A stretch of DNA of 34,543 nucleotides from Acidobacteriota bacterium (GCA_003224815.1 QHZW01000110.1:1-34543), one strand, 5' to 3'; positions 19,499 to 29,031 are shown, counted from the stretch's first letter. The notes: generated by a model not told the origin, from the letters alone. Translations and numbers: made by a program.

Positions 19499-20612
19499 AG
19501 ACTCCGGTTAATTCGGTTCGACTCCAACCGCGGCGGGGTTCTTGCGGCCCAACGCAGCCACCTTCACGCGCGGGTATTTCCTCGAACCGGATGCCCCCGT
19601 CCAGAAACGCCGAAACTGCCACTTCGTCTGCCGCATTCAGGGCAATGGTTTTGCCGCCCCCATCCTTTGCTGCTTTGTACGCCAGCCGCAGACAAGGGAA
19701 TTTTTCCATGTCCGGGGGGCTGAAATCGAGGTGCCTTAAGTCATTCATACTAAAGTTCAGATCAGAAGCGATTCTGTCCGGGTAAGTTAGCGCATACAGG
19801 ATCGGCAGGCGCATATCGGTCACCGAAAGTTGAGCAAGAATGCTGCCATCCACAAACTCGACCAGCGAGTGGATCGTGGACTGCGGATGCACGACGACCG
19901 AGATCTGCTCCGGCGGCAAATTGAATAAGCGGCACGCCTCGATCACCTCAAATCCTTTGTTCATCAGGGTTGCCGAATCAATGGTGATGCGGTTGCCCAT
20001 CTTCCATGTCGGATGATTCAGTGCCTGCTCAATGGTAATTTCTGCGAACTTGGATTTGGGGGTATTCAGGAACGGCCCCCCTGACGCCGTCAGCCATATG
20101 CGCCGAACTTCATCCATCCGGCCCCCGCGTAGGCATTGATGAACGGCGTTATGTTCGCTGTCAATTGGAAGCAACGGCTTGCTCTGACGGCGAGCTTCAG
20201 CAGTGATGAGCTCTCCGGCAGCTACGAGGCATTCCTTGTTTGCAAGGCCGACGGTCTTGCCAGCTTTGACCGCCTCGTAAGTTGCTTCGAGGCCCGCCAC
20301 GCCAACAATAGCACTAACCACGAAATCCACTTCAGGATGCGTGGCTACTTTCACCGCTCCCGCTGCGCCATGAACGATCTCGATTCCGGTCACGCCCGAC
20401 GACTTCAGGCGGGTCTTTAAATTTTCCGCATGGGATTCCAGTGCGACCGAAATCAGCTTTGGCCTCCAGCGCTGCACCTGCTCGAAAGCAACGTCCAGGT
20501 TGCGCCCGGCCGCGAGCGTGACCACCTGAAATCGGTCGGGAAACGACTCAACCACACTGAGAGTGCTGCGCCCGATGCTTCCGGTCGACCCCAAAATCGC
20601 AATGCGCTTCAT
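19362..20612 (-). CDS. dxr: 1-deoxy-D-xylulose 5-phosphate reductoisomerase, 3' end probably frameshifted
   Basis: AILGSTGSIGRSTLSVVE, PIDSEHNAVHQCLRG, NKGFEVIEACRLF. After FLDGGIRFEEIP the frame overruns into rseP; the +1 frame gives PRVKVAALGRKNPAAVGVEPN* ending at 19507. Confidence 0.93.
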   Translation of the reverse strand: MKRIAILGSTGSIGRSTLSVVESFPDRFQVVTLAAGRNLDVAFEQVQRWRPKLISVALESHAENLKTRLKSSGVTGIEIVHGAAGAVKVATHPEVDFVVSAIVGVAGLEATYEAVKAGKTVGLANKECLVAAGELITAEARRQSKPLLPIDSEHNAVHQCLRGGRMDEVRRIWLTASGGPFLNTPKSKFAEITIEQALNHPTWKMGNRITIDSATLMNKGFEVIEACRLFNLPPEQISVVVHPQSTIHSLVEFVDGSILAQLSVTDMRLPILYALTYPDRIASDLNFSMNDLRHLDFSPPDMEKFPCLRLAYKAAKDGGGKTIALNAADEVAVSAFLDGGIRFEEIPAREGGCVGPQEPRRGWSRTELTGVYESTFLLHRPCSRHSRLHDLNPRIRPLCGGQVARRPRRAVRHRIW

Positions 20613-20672
20613 GAATGAGAATATGGTACAGGAAGGATCGTTCTTTAAACCTATCGAGCTAAAGCAGTCAGT

Positions 20673-21530
20673 TCATTTTTTTGACGCTCTGCAACGTGGC
20701 ATAGAACTTTGCAACAGAAGCATCGCGCCCACGAAAGAGGCAGAAAACCTAGCATCCGTTGTATTGCAATGGATAATGCGAAGGTTTGGGTTCTCCCGGA
20801 TATGCTCATACACGGGCACGTATTCCCGGCACGTTACCGATTCGCTGCCCGCTAATACTGTGCGGACTGAAATGATTCTTTCGCTTGAAGTTCTCCGGAC
20901 TGCATGATCGCCCGAAGCCGTTGCCCAGAAAGACATCCCGGCAGCCGGCGGTTCACGATGCCAATAGCTAGCGAAGCCAGCCCACAGCGGGCCCCGACAC
21001 TCCAGTGCGCTGGCGTAAGACCGCTCTCGATTATCTGTAATCCCATCTTCTGTGATGATCCACGTTAGCGGTAAGCGCACCTCGTATCCGAGGAGTTTTG
21101 CAGGCGAAGAATAGAAAAAATGGCTCACAATACCAATCGACTCCGGCAAGAACAATGCCAATGCGCCTACAAGAAGTGCTGGAACAAACAGCAGTAGTCT
21201 TGTTGTGCGGAGGGATGCTCGTTCCTGCGGAGATGCTCTTCGGCCGCCAGAAGCAAGCCATCGTTCCGCTTCATGGCGAACGGTTCGCCGATGTGTTATC
21301 CACCCAAAAATGAAATAGCTGATAGAGCCGATAACGAAAGGTGCTATCAACGGCACCACGATTGCAATTTTTTGTGGCAGTACGATAGCTAGGAGGGTGG
21401 CAAGGACAAGTTGCAACAAGATACCCGCGACGAAGCAAGTGAAGACCAAAGTCTTGCTGGCAAATAGTCGGAGAACCCTCGGCAGAGTCATACCTTGATC
21501 AAGACACCAATTCACAACCCGGGGTTCCAC
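20673..21530 (-). CDS. Uncharacterised membrane protein
   Basis: 285 aa with several N-terminal hydrophobic segments and a Cys-containing C-terminus (ESVTCREYVPVYEHIRENPNLRIIHCNTT). Confidence 0.7.
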   Translation of the reverse strand: MEPRVVNWCLDQGMTLPRVLRLFASKTLVFTCFVAGILLQLVLATLLAIVLPQKIAIVVPLIAPFVIGSISYFIFGWITHRRTVRHEAERWLASGGRRASPQERASLRTTRLLLFVPALLVGALALFLPESIGIVSHFFYSSPAKLLGYEVRLPLTWIITEDGITDNRERSYASALECRGPLWAGFASYWHREPPAAGMSFWATASGDHAVRRTSSERIISVRTVLAGSESVTCREYVPVYEHIRENPNLRIIHCNTTDARFSASFVGAMLLLQSSMPRCRASKK

Positions 21531-21560
21531 GCCGAATCTGAAATTACCGTCCTGCTCTTC

Positions 21561-22460
21561 TCACTGCATGATCACTCGCCACGCCATGTAGCACCACAGC
21601 ACCGGAGCGGCGAACAGCAGTGCGTCTATGCGGTCAAACATGCCGCCATGACCTGGCAGGATCGCGCCTGAATCCTTCATCCCGGCGCCACGTTTGATGA
21701 GTGACTCGACGAGATCTCCTAATTGCGCTGCCATGTTCAGCACAATCGAGAGCACGATGATCGGTACAAGGGACGATTGCTCGCTGAATATCCCGTCTTG
21801 CTGTTTGATTAGATGCATCCGTAACAGCGTCCTGCTGATTGGCAGGGCATAGTGGAACATCAGGATCCCCACCCCGACGCTCGCTACCACTGATGCGACT
21901 GCCCCTTCCCACGTCTTATTCGGGCTCACCCTCGGCGACATGCGATGCCTGCCGAACGGCTTGCCTATGAAATACGCAAAAATATCTCCTGCCCACACCA
22001 GCAGAAGCAAAAAGAGCAGAAAAAATCCTCCGCGCCACTGCTCGCGAAGTTGCACCAGCGATGCCATAGGCAGGGCAATGTAAACGAACGCGAAGACCGA
22101 GATGCGCGCTGCTGGAAATCCCAACGACAGCTCGTTGCTGTACATCCCAATCGCAAGAAAGATAAATGGCGCCAGCACAGCGAAACAAAGCCCCACATAA
22201 GCAAAGCCGCCAGTTGAGAGCAGATCCGTTGCGCCCGGATGAACCGCAATCACGAAAAAGAAAGCACCGCAGAAAATATACGTTGGTATATGCAGTGGCT
22301 GATTGCCATATGCTTCGGCGAGCTTCAGTAGTTCGTGTATGGCGAGCAGCGCCACAATTCCTGCCACAAACGCCAGCACAGGCACCGGCGCTCGCAAAAC
22401 CAAAATAAGAACTACTGGAATGAGAACAACTGCGGTAAGTACTCGTTTAACGAGTTCCAA
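21561..22460 (-). CDS. cdsA: Phosphatidate cytidylyltransferase
   Basis: Signature SPRVSPNKTWEGAVASV...LGDLVESLIKRGAGMKDSGAILPGHGGMFDRIDALLFAAP. Confidence 0.95.
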   Translation of the reverse strand: MELVKRVLTAVVLIPVVLILVLRAPVPVLAFVAGIVALLAIHELLKLAEAYGNQPLHIPTYIFCGAFFFVIAVHPGATDLLSTGGFAYVGLCFAVLAPFIFLAIGMYSNELSLGFPAARISVFAFVYIALPMASLVQLREQWRGGFFLLFLLLLVWAGDIFAYFIGKPFGRHRMSPRVSPNKTWEGAVASVVASVGVGILMFHYALPISRTLLRMHLIKQQDGIFSEQSSLVPIIVLSIVLNMAAQLGDLVESLIKRGAGMKDSGAILPGHGGMFDRIDALLFAAPVLWCYMAWRVIMQ

Positions 22461-22466
22461 TTCGTC

Positions 22467-23303
22467 TCAGCTCCGCCCCGCGCGCGATGCGCCCCGCGAT
22501 GCCACAGCCGGAGCGGGAGCCGAATGCGAATCGTTCAGCCCCCCATATCGCCGATCCCGCTTTTGATAGTCGGCGATGCCTTCCAGCAAATGCGTTCCGC
22601 GAAACTCGGGCCACAGCGTGGGCGTCACATAAATTTCCGCGTAAGCAAGCTGCCAAAGCAGAAAATTGCTCAGCCGCATCTCGCCGCTGGTTCGGATCAC
22701 CAGATCAGGATCCGGAAGATGAGACGTATAAAGATGCTGTGAGATCGTGTCCTCGTCGATTTTCAAATGCTCGATGCCGCCATTGCTGGTCGCCGCACGG
22801 ACTACGGACTTGAAGGCGTCCACGATCTCGGATCTTGCGCTGTAATTCAGCGCCAGCGTCAGCACCATGCCGCTGTTGCGCGCCAACTCCTTGCGGGCCC
22901 ACTCCATTTTTTCCTGCACACCCGTCGGAAGCTCGTGCAAGCGCCCAATGTATTGCAGTCGTACATTGTTCTTGTGCAGCGTTGGGACTTCCTGCTTCAG
23001 GTAACGCCCCAGCAATTGCATCAGGAAATCGACCTCAGCTTTGGGCCGCCGCTTCCAGTTTTCTTCTGAAAATGCGTACAGGGTAAGCGAGGGAATCCCG
23101 ATCCGCGAGGCACACTCCACTACGTAGCGCACCGAGGTCACTCCGGCGCGATGTCCGGCAACCCGCGGCAGGTGGCGTTTGCGCGCCCACCGGCCGTTGC
23201 CGTCCATAATAATAGCGATGTGCTTTGGAAGCCGTGCCGGATCGAGCCGTCCGTATATCTCGGCCTCTTTTTCGTCCAGCCCGGCAGGAACTGTTGCCTG
23301 CAA
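22467..23303 (-). CDS. uppS: Isoprenyl transferase (undecaprenyl diphosphate synthase)
   Basis: HIAIIMDGNGRWARKRHLPRVAGHRAG, LTLYAFSEENWKRP-like, LALNYSARSEI, PDPDLVIRTSGEMRLSNFLLWQLAYAE. Confidence 0.96.
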   Translation of the reverse strand: MQATVPAGLDEKEAEIYGRLDPARLPKHIAIIMDGNGRWARKRHLPRVAGHRAGVTSVRYVVECASRIGIPSLTLYAFSEENWKRRPKAEVDFLMQLLGRYLKQEVPTLHKNNVRLQYIGRLHELPTGVQEKMEWARKELARNSGMVLTLALNYSARSEIVDAFKSVVRAATSNGGIEHLKIDEDTISQHLYTSHLPDPDLVIRTSGEMRLSNFLLWQLAYAEIYVTPTLWPEFRGTHLLEGIADYQKRDRRYGGLNDSHSAPAPAVASRGASRAGRS

Positions 23304-23413
23304 GAGGAAATCCTTCCGTTTCAGAAACTAACATACGAAAAAAGGAGTTGCAACGAAGCCAAAACGCGCCTTACCCGCGCAGCTGGTAGAGCGATGTCCC
23401 ACGAAATAAATCG

Positions 23414-23438
23414 ACTGAGATATCCTCAGTGCTGAGGA
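23414..23438 (+). promoter_or_regulatory. Two mutually exclusive hairpins in the ClC leader overlapping the probable SD
   Basis: ACTGAG-atatc-CTCAGT (23414-23430) and TCCTCAG-tg-CTGAGGA (23423-23438) share CTCAG; GAGGA in the second is the only SD-like motif before ATG 23451. Confidence 0.4.
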
Positions 23439-23450
23439 CATTCGTGCAAG

Positions 23451-25103
23451 ATGATCGAAAGTGATCAGGCTTCGGCCCGCACTTGGTGGAACACTCCGCT
23501 ATTAAGCCGCTTTGGGAAACTTCAGCAGCGCGAAGACCAGGTATTTCTCGTATTGGCGTTGGTCATAGGCGGCTTAACCGGGGCCGCAGTGGTAGCTTTC
23601 ATTCTGCTGACCGAGCGAATGGGAATGCGGTTGTATCCGGTCGGTGGCGCTCCATGGCGAAGACTGCTTTTTCCGGTGGCTGGATCGCTCGGTATCGGCT
23701 ATCTCCTCTACCGTTACTTTCCTAACGCCCGTGGCAGCGGAGTACCACAAACCAAGGCGGCCCTCTATGCTCGGGAAGGACGCATCACTCTTCGCACCGT
23801 TCTCGGAAAATTCTTTTGCACGTCTGCAACTCTGGCCAGCGGAATCCCTCTTGGACGCGAAGGCCCTTCGGTTCAGGTGGGTGCCGGCATTGCATCCGTC
23901 CTGGGACGTTTTCTCGGACTACGTCCCGAAAAAGTTAAGGCACTTCTGCCTGTAGGCGCAGCTGCAGCCATCGCCGCTGCCTTTAATACACCCTTGGCTG
24001 CAGTAGCTTTTGCCCTTGAAGAAATAGTCGGCGACCTTCACGCGCCGGTCCTGGGTTCGGTAGTACTGGCTTCAGCAACCTCTTGGGGAGTGCTCCGCCT
24101 CCTACTCGGCAACAGCCCTCTTTTCAAGGTTCCGCAATATCAGTTGGTCCATCCGGCCGAATTTGCTATATATGCGGTGCTCGGCGTGGCTGGCGGATTG
24201 GTTTCAGTTGCCTTCACAAAAATGTTATTAGGCATGCGGGAACGCTTTCTGCGCCTGCCGGTGAATGGCAACATGGCCTTAACGCTCATGGCTGTGCTGG
24301 TGATTCTAAAACTCATCACAGTTACTACGAGCTACGCTTCCGGCAATGCAGGCGGCATTTTCGGCCCGGCCCTGTTTATCGGTGCCATGCTGGGAGGTTC
24401 TCTGGGAACAGTCGCACATCGTTTGTTCCCTGCCTATACAGCAAGTTCGGGGGCCTACGCGTTAGTTGGGATGGGCGCAGCATTTGCTGGCATTGTGCGC
24501 GCCCCGATGACCTCCGTATTAATGATTTTTGAGATGACCCAGGATTATGCAGTCATCGTCCCCCTGATGATTTCGAATCTTGTCAGTCTTTTCATCTCGT
24601 CGCGATTGCAGCCAGAGCCCATTTACGAAGCTCTCGCAATTCAGGATGGGATTCATCTCCCCAGCTCAGAGGCTCGACAACGACATGGGCAGCGCTCAGT
24701 GTTGGGGATCATGCGGTCTCCCACCCAGTCTGTGTCCGGCGAACTCACGGTCCGGCAGGCGATTGAACAGCTTGGCGCTAATCACTCCCGGGCGTGGCTC
24801 GTCGCTGACCAGCGTGGAGCCATCGGCATTATCACGCTGTGGAGACTGCAGCATGAATTGACTGAAGGCGCTGATAAGAAGTTGGCAGAACTCGTGGATG
24901 TCGTTCATTTTCCCCACGTCCACTCTGATCAGGCACTCGACTTGGCGCTCGAGCGTATGGGAGCAAACCAGGTCGAGCTTTTGCCAGTGGTCAGTCGGGC
25001 CGATGTTCACAAAGTGCTTGGCGTGGTGACCCTCGACGACGTCCTGCACGCATACGGTATCAGCCGCGCTGATAGGAGTAATTCAGCAGCCGCTCAGTAT
25101 TAA
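23451..25103 (+). CDS. ClC-type chloride channel/antiporter with C-terminal CBS pair
   Basis: GSGVPQTK, GREGPSVQVGAG, AAFNTPLAAVAFALEEIVG, GNAGGIFGPALFIGAMLG; C-terminal CBS-like LTVRQAIEQL... and HSDQALDLALERM...VLGVVTLDDVL. Confidence 0.92.
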   Translation: MIESDQASARTWWNTPLLSRFGKLQQREDQVFLVLALVIGGLTGAAVVAFILLTERMGMRLYPVGGAPWRRLLFPVAGSLGIGYLLYRYFPNARGSGVPQTKAALYAREGRITLRTVLGKFFCTSATLASGIPLGREGPSVQVGAGIASVLGRFLGLRPEKVKALLPVGAAAAIAAAFNTPLAAVAFALEEIVGDLHAPVLGSVVLASATSWGVLRLLLGNSPLFKVPQYQLVHPAEFAIYAVLGVAGGLVSVAFTKMLLGMRERFLRLPVNGNMALTLMAVLVILKLITVTTSYASGNAGGIFGPALFIGAMLGGSLGTVAHRLFPAYTASSGAYALVGMGAAFAGIVRAPMTSVLMIFEMTQDYAVIVPLMISNLVSLFISSRLQPEPIYEALAIQDGIHLPSSEARQRHGQRSVLGIMRSPTQSVSGELTVRQAIEQLGANHSRAWLVADQRGAIGIITLWRLQHELTEGADKKLAELVDVVHFPHVHSDQALDLALERMGANQVELLPVVSRADVHKVLGVVTLDDVLHAYGISRADRSNSAAAQY

Positions 25104-25126
25104 CACTCTGTACTGAAACTTCACTC

Positions 25127-25849
25127 ATGACCCGACGCCGCTGGATCGCCGACGAAGTTTCCGGAAATCGCGCCGCACTCATCGGAGAGCATGCCCGCCA
25201 TCTCTCGCAGGTCCTGCGGGCAAAAGTAGGCCAGGAATTCGATATCGCTGCTGCCGGCGAAATCCGCCATGGGAGAATTTCCAGCGTTGGCCCTGAGCGC
25301 GTCGAGTTTGAACTCGGTGAAGTAATCACCAACTCTGGGACCGTCCTTGCAATCACCATCGCACTCTCAATCTTCAAGTTCGATCGTATGGAATGGGCAA
25401 TCGAGAAATGCACGGAACTCGGCGTAGCAAAAATTATTCCAGTGATGGCAGCGCGGACCGAACCGCACCTTGCCTCCGCAGCAGGCAAACGAACCGAACG
25501 CTGGAAACGCCTGGCACATGTAGCGTCTGAACAATCGCGCCGAATCACACCGCCGGAGATCTCTCAACCAATCAGAGTGGACGAGTTACTCTCAGCTTCA
25601 TCCGGTGTCCGGATCGTGCTGTCAGAAATCAAGGAAGAAGTCATGCTGAAGGATGCCCTTCCTCAAGATGCCGCTTCTTTAGCCCTGGCTCTTGGCCCCG
25701 AAGGTGGATGGAAGCAGGAAGAGCTCGATGCATTCCAGTCCGCTGGATGGATCTCAGCCTCACTCGGCCCCACCATCCTCCGCGCCGAAACCGCCGCAAT
25801 TGCCGCGGTAGTGATCGCCACATCAGTGCTCCATCGCCAAACTTCATAA
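25127..25849 (+). CDS. rsmE: 16S rRNA (uracil1498-N3)-methyltransferase RsmE
   Basis: HARHLSQVLRAKVGQEF, KFDRMEWAIEKCTELGVAKIIPV, EQSRRITPPEI, ALGPEGGWKQEELDAF, GPTILRAETAAIAAV. Confidence 0.95.
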   Translation: MTRRRWIADEVSGNRAALIGEHARHLSQVLRAKVGQEFDIAAAGEIRHGRISSVGPERVEFELGEVITNSGTVLAITIALSIFKFDRMEWAIEKCTELGVAKIIPVMAARTEPHLASAAGKRTERWKRLAHVASEQSRRITPPEISQPIRVDELLSASSGVRIVLSEIKEEVMLKDALPQDAASLALALGPEGGWKQEELDAFQSAGWISASLGPTILRAETAAIAAVVIATSVLHRQTS

Positions 25850-25903
25850 ACTGAATACGTCCATAGCAGCGACACAAGTCCCCTAAAGTGCATATCCGGG
25901 AAG

Positions 25904-25952
25904 GGCACGGCCTTAGCCGTGCCACAGGCTACGGGGTTGCGGCTTTAGCCGC
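25904..25952. repeat. Twin-hairpin intergenic repeat
   Basis: ggcacggc-ctta-gccgtgcc (25904-25923) and gcggc-ttta-gccgc (25939-25952). Confidence 0.75.
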
Positions 25953-26065
25953 CGAGGCTAACTACAATGCGGGCCGGGGACAGCTTATGACCGTATCGGC
26001 TACGGAGACCTGCGAGCGAATGACTCCCACTTTTCCTCTGTCCAACTCTGGTATTCTCCACCTCA

Positions 26066-28966
26066 ATGGCTGTCTCCCGTAGGGTTCCCGCATTTTTACC
26101 TGATCCGAACCAGCAACACGCCATCGAGCACGTTTCTGGGCCCATGCTGGTCGTCGCTGGCGCTGGCACCGGCAAAACCACCGTCCTAACGCGCCGCATC
26201 GCCCGATTGGTTGAGACGGGACATGCTCGTCCCGACGAGATTCTTGCTGTCACCTACACCATCAATGCCGCCAACGAAATGCGGCAGCGCGTCCAGGCGG
26301 AACTCGGCAAAGCCGGCTCCAAAGGGCTGCAGGTTGAAACCTTTCACGCCTTTTGCAACAACCTGCTCATTGCGGAGAAGCGCGACTTCAACGTTCTCGA
26401 CGACAAACAGCTCTGGATCTTTCTCCGCCGTAACATCCGCGATTTGCGACTGAACTACTACGTTCGCGCCGCCAACACCGCTCAGTTTCTCGATCACCTG
26501 CTGGAATTTACTCGGCGCTGCCACGACGAACTTGTAGGTCCAGAGCAGTATGCCGAATATGTTCGCCGTGTCGAACGCGGCGAACTGCCGGTCCCACGCG
26601 TCAGCAAATCCAAAGACGCTGAGGAACTGAGCGATGAAGAGGTTCTGGGGCGCTGCCGCGAGATAGCTTTTGTATTTGAAACGGTCGAGGGCATGTTGCG
26701 CGAACGCAACTTCGGCACATTTAGTCACCAGATCCTCCGGGCCAACGACCTTCTCGCCTCAGATCCGGCTCTGCTCGAACGGACGCGCGCCCGCGCCCGC
26801 TTTGTTCTCGTCGACGAATTTCAAGACGCCAACTTCGCGCAGCTTAAAGTTCTTGAGAAGCTGGCTGGCTCGGATCAAAACATCTTCGCAGTCGGCGATC
26901 CCGATCAGGGTATCTACCGCTTTCGTGGAGCTTCCAGTGGAGCCTTTGAACTGTTCCAGAATGCGTTTCCCGAATCCAAGCTGGTAGTTCTTTCCAAAAA
27001 TCGCCGCTCGACCACGCCGATTCTCAAATGCGCGCACGCCATCATCGCCGAAAATCCTGAGTTTTCGTTGCAGTGCGGTACGGAGCAGTACCGCCGTGTA
27101 CCTCTTACCTCGGCTCGTGACGAAGAAAAGACTCAGCGCACGCCAAGCGAAATCTTTGAAAAATTGCAGGAATTAGAACCATGGGGTGGAGGCTTCGTAT
27201 CCGCTAGGGGTGCAGGTCAGATTCGTGAGGAAATCTCTAACATGGGAATTCAGCCGGTCCAGGCTGTCCTCGTTACCAGCTCCTTCATGGAAGCCAATGA
27301 TCTGGTTTCCACACTCATGGAACGCAAGCGTACCTCCCGCTGCGATTGGAAGGACATTGGCATTCTCTACCGAATCCACTCGCACCGCGACGAAGTTGCC
27401 GCCGAACTCGCAAAGAACGGCATTCCGTTTTCAATTGAAGGCTTGGATGTCCTGGACTCGCCTGAAATCCGCGACCTGCTCTCGTGCCTGGGGGCAGTGG
27501 TCTCGACTGGCGACAGCGCTGCGTGGTTGCGAGTTGCTGCGCTGCGACAATTCTCGGTCGATCCGGATCAGCTTCGCAGCGCGCTCAAAGCCTTGCCGCG
27601 AGACTCTGCTGCCTCCGTGGCGTTTGTACTTCCGAAATTAAAAGGCGGCGCAGCTCTACTGGAATCCGTCGAACAGGCAAAAAAGGAAGTTGCTGGAGTC
27701 AAAGCGTATCCAATGCTGCTGACCCTCTGCCGTCACTTCCAGATTCCCCGCGGCCCGGCAATTGACGCGTTGCTGCAATTTGCCAATCAATGGGAGCAGT
27801 ATCCGATTACCGAAAGTGGCACTCCCGCGGAGTTCCTCGAATATCTCGAGTATTTCCGTGAGGCGCACGGAACGATCCCGATTGCTTCCAGTGATGACGA
27901 CGAGAACACAGTCAAGCTGATGTCCGCGCACTCAGCCAAGGGGCTTGAGTTTGATTACGTTTTCATCCTTCGCGCCGTCACCAATTGCTTTCCCACGAGC
28001 TATCGTGAATCGCTGATCGAACTTCCTGACGATCTTCGAAGAACTCCACCTGGCTATCTTCGCGAACTGATGAAGCACCGCGAACTCAAGCTCTGGCTTA
28101 AAGAAAAAAACTGTCGTGAGTTCCAGACTGACATTTTTGGTGCCGCCGAGCCACAACTGCTCTCGCGTATCGGAGAGTGGGTCGAGAAATCTCCAGCCTC
28201 CGATCTGGCCAGCGCTCTCAGCGCCAGTGCATTGCAGAGCTACAAGATTTGCCCATTGCGATTCAAACTAGAGCGCGAGTGGCGCATTCCCTCCGATCCT
28301 TCCGCCGCCCTGCAGTACGGCGCCTCGATTCATCGTGTCCTGCACACATATTTCGAATCGGTGCGTCTGGGCCGTCCGAAAACCGATGCCGAAGTCCTCG
28401 ATCAGTTCCGCGCAGACCTCACCGAGGCTGGAATCGCCGACCGCTATCAGCACGATTTATATGAGCAGCAGGGAATTGCCCAGCTTACGGAATTCCTGTC
28501 CAAGGCCCCACAGCCTGACATTCTCCATAATGAAGAGCGTTTCAGTATCAAAATCGGAAGTACGACTCTCGTTGGCCGCATTGACCGCATGGATCGCGCA
28601 GCAGATGGGCACGTAATCGTCATTGATTACAAAACTGGCAAGCCGAAGTCGCAGGAAGACGCCGATGAAAGCTTGCAGCTCTCGATCTATGCTCTCGCCG
28701 CCCGCGAAAAGTGGGGATACATGGCCGAACGGCTCGTGCTTCATAATCTCGATGGGAATACTGCGATCAGCACTCATCGGGACGAGGCGCAGCTCAATGA
28801 AGCGAAACTGGAAGTTGAAGATATTGCGGGCAAGATTGCCTCAGGAAAGTTTGATCCGAAAAGCGGGCCGCACTGCGCATCCTGCGTCTATCGCGTGCTT
28901 TGCCCAAAAACTGAAAAGCGTCTTCCGCAGGCGCTTGTGCAATTGGCTGCCGGACACGTCAACTGA
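26066..28966 (+). CDS. UvrD/PcrA-like helicase fused to PD-(D/E)XK (AddB/RecB-like) nuclease, motif VI apparently missing
   Basis: Motif I GAGTGKTTVLTRRI, motif II FVLVDEFQDANFAQ, VGDPDQGIYRFRGAS, motif V KLMSAHSAKGLEFDYVFI. Nuclease LVGRIDRMDRAADGHVIVIDYKTGKPK and Cys set CPLRF...CASCVYRVLCP. Confidence 0.9.
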   Translation: MAVSRRVPAFLPDPNQQHAIEHVSGPMLVVAGAGTGKTTVLTRRIARLVETGHARPDEILAVTYTINAANEMRQRVQAELGKAGSKGLQVETFHAFCNNLLIAEKRDFNVLDDKQLWIFLRRNIRDLRLNYYVRAANTAQFLDHLLEFTRRCHDELVGPEQYAEYVRRVERGELPVPRVSKSKDAEELSDEEVLGRCREIAFVFETVEGMLRERNFGTFSHQILRANDLLASDPALLERTRARARFVLVDEFQDANFAQLKVLEKLAGSDQNIFAVGDPDQGIYRFRGASSGAFELFQNAFPESKLVVLSKNRRSTTPILKCAHAIIAENPEFSLQCGTEQYRRVPLTSARDEEKTQRTPSEIFEKLQELEPWGGGFVSARGAGQIREEISNMGIQPVQAVLVTSSFMEANDLVSTLMERKRTSRCDWKDIGILYRIHSHRDEVAAELAKNGIPFSIEGLDVLDSPEIRDLLSCLGAVVSTGDSAAWLRVAALRQFSVDPDQLRSALKALPRDSAASVAFVLPKLKGGAALLESVEQAKKEVAGVKAYPMLLTLCRHFQIPRGPAIDALLQFANQWEQYPITESGTPAEFLEYLEYFREAHGTIPIASSDDDENTVKLMSAHSAKGLEFDYVFILRAVTNCFPTSYRESLIELPDDLRRTPPGYLRELMKHRELKLWLKEKNCREFQTDIFGAAEPQLLSRIGEWVEKSPASDLASALSASALQSYKICPLRFKLEREWRIPSDPSAALQYGASIHRVLHTYFESVRLGRPKTDAEVLDQFRADLTEAGIADRYQHDLYEQQGIAQLTEFLSKAPQPDILHNEERFSIKIGSTTLVGRIDRMDRAADGHVIVIDYKTGKPKSQEDADESLQLSIYALAAREKWGYMAERLVLHNLDGNTAISTHRDEAQLNEAKLEVEDIAGKIASGKFDPKSGPHCASCVYRVLCPKTEKRLPQALVQLAAGHVN

Positions 28967-28985
28967 TTTCCTTCACAAAAACTTA

Positions 28986-29005
28986 GGGGACGCTTTCGCG
29001 TCCCC
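28986..29005 (-). terminator. Intrinsic terminator between convergent units
   Basis: GGGGACGC-GAAA-GCGTCCCC followed on the minus strand by TAAGTTTTTG. Confidence 0.75.
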
Positions 29006-29031
29006 GAGGTTTACTTTTGCGATCGGCCGAT

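Noticed and set aside
23377-23393. GCGCAGCTGGTAGAGCG, identical to a typical tRNA D-arm
   Set aside because: No anticodon arm or GGTTCGAATCC T-arm follows; at most a fragment or chance match.
25888-26082. 64-aa ORF (MHIREGHGLSRATGYGVAALAAEA...)
   Set aside because: Translation of the twin-hairpin repeat, not a credible gene.
26211-26240. gacgggacatgctcgtcccga dyad in the helicase gene
   Set aside because: Encodes the ordinary ETGHARPDEILAVT segment; short arms and no adjacent repeat structure.
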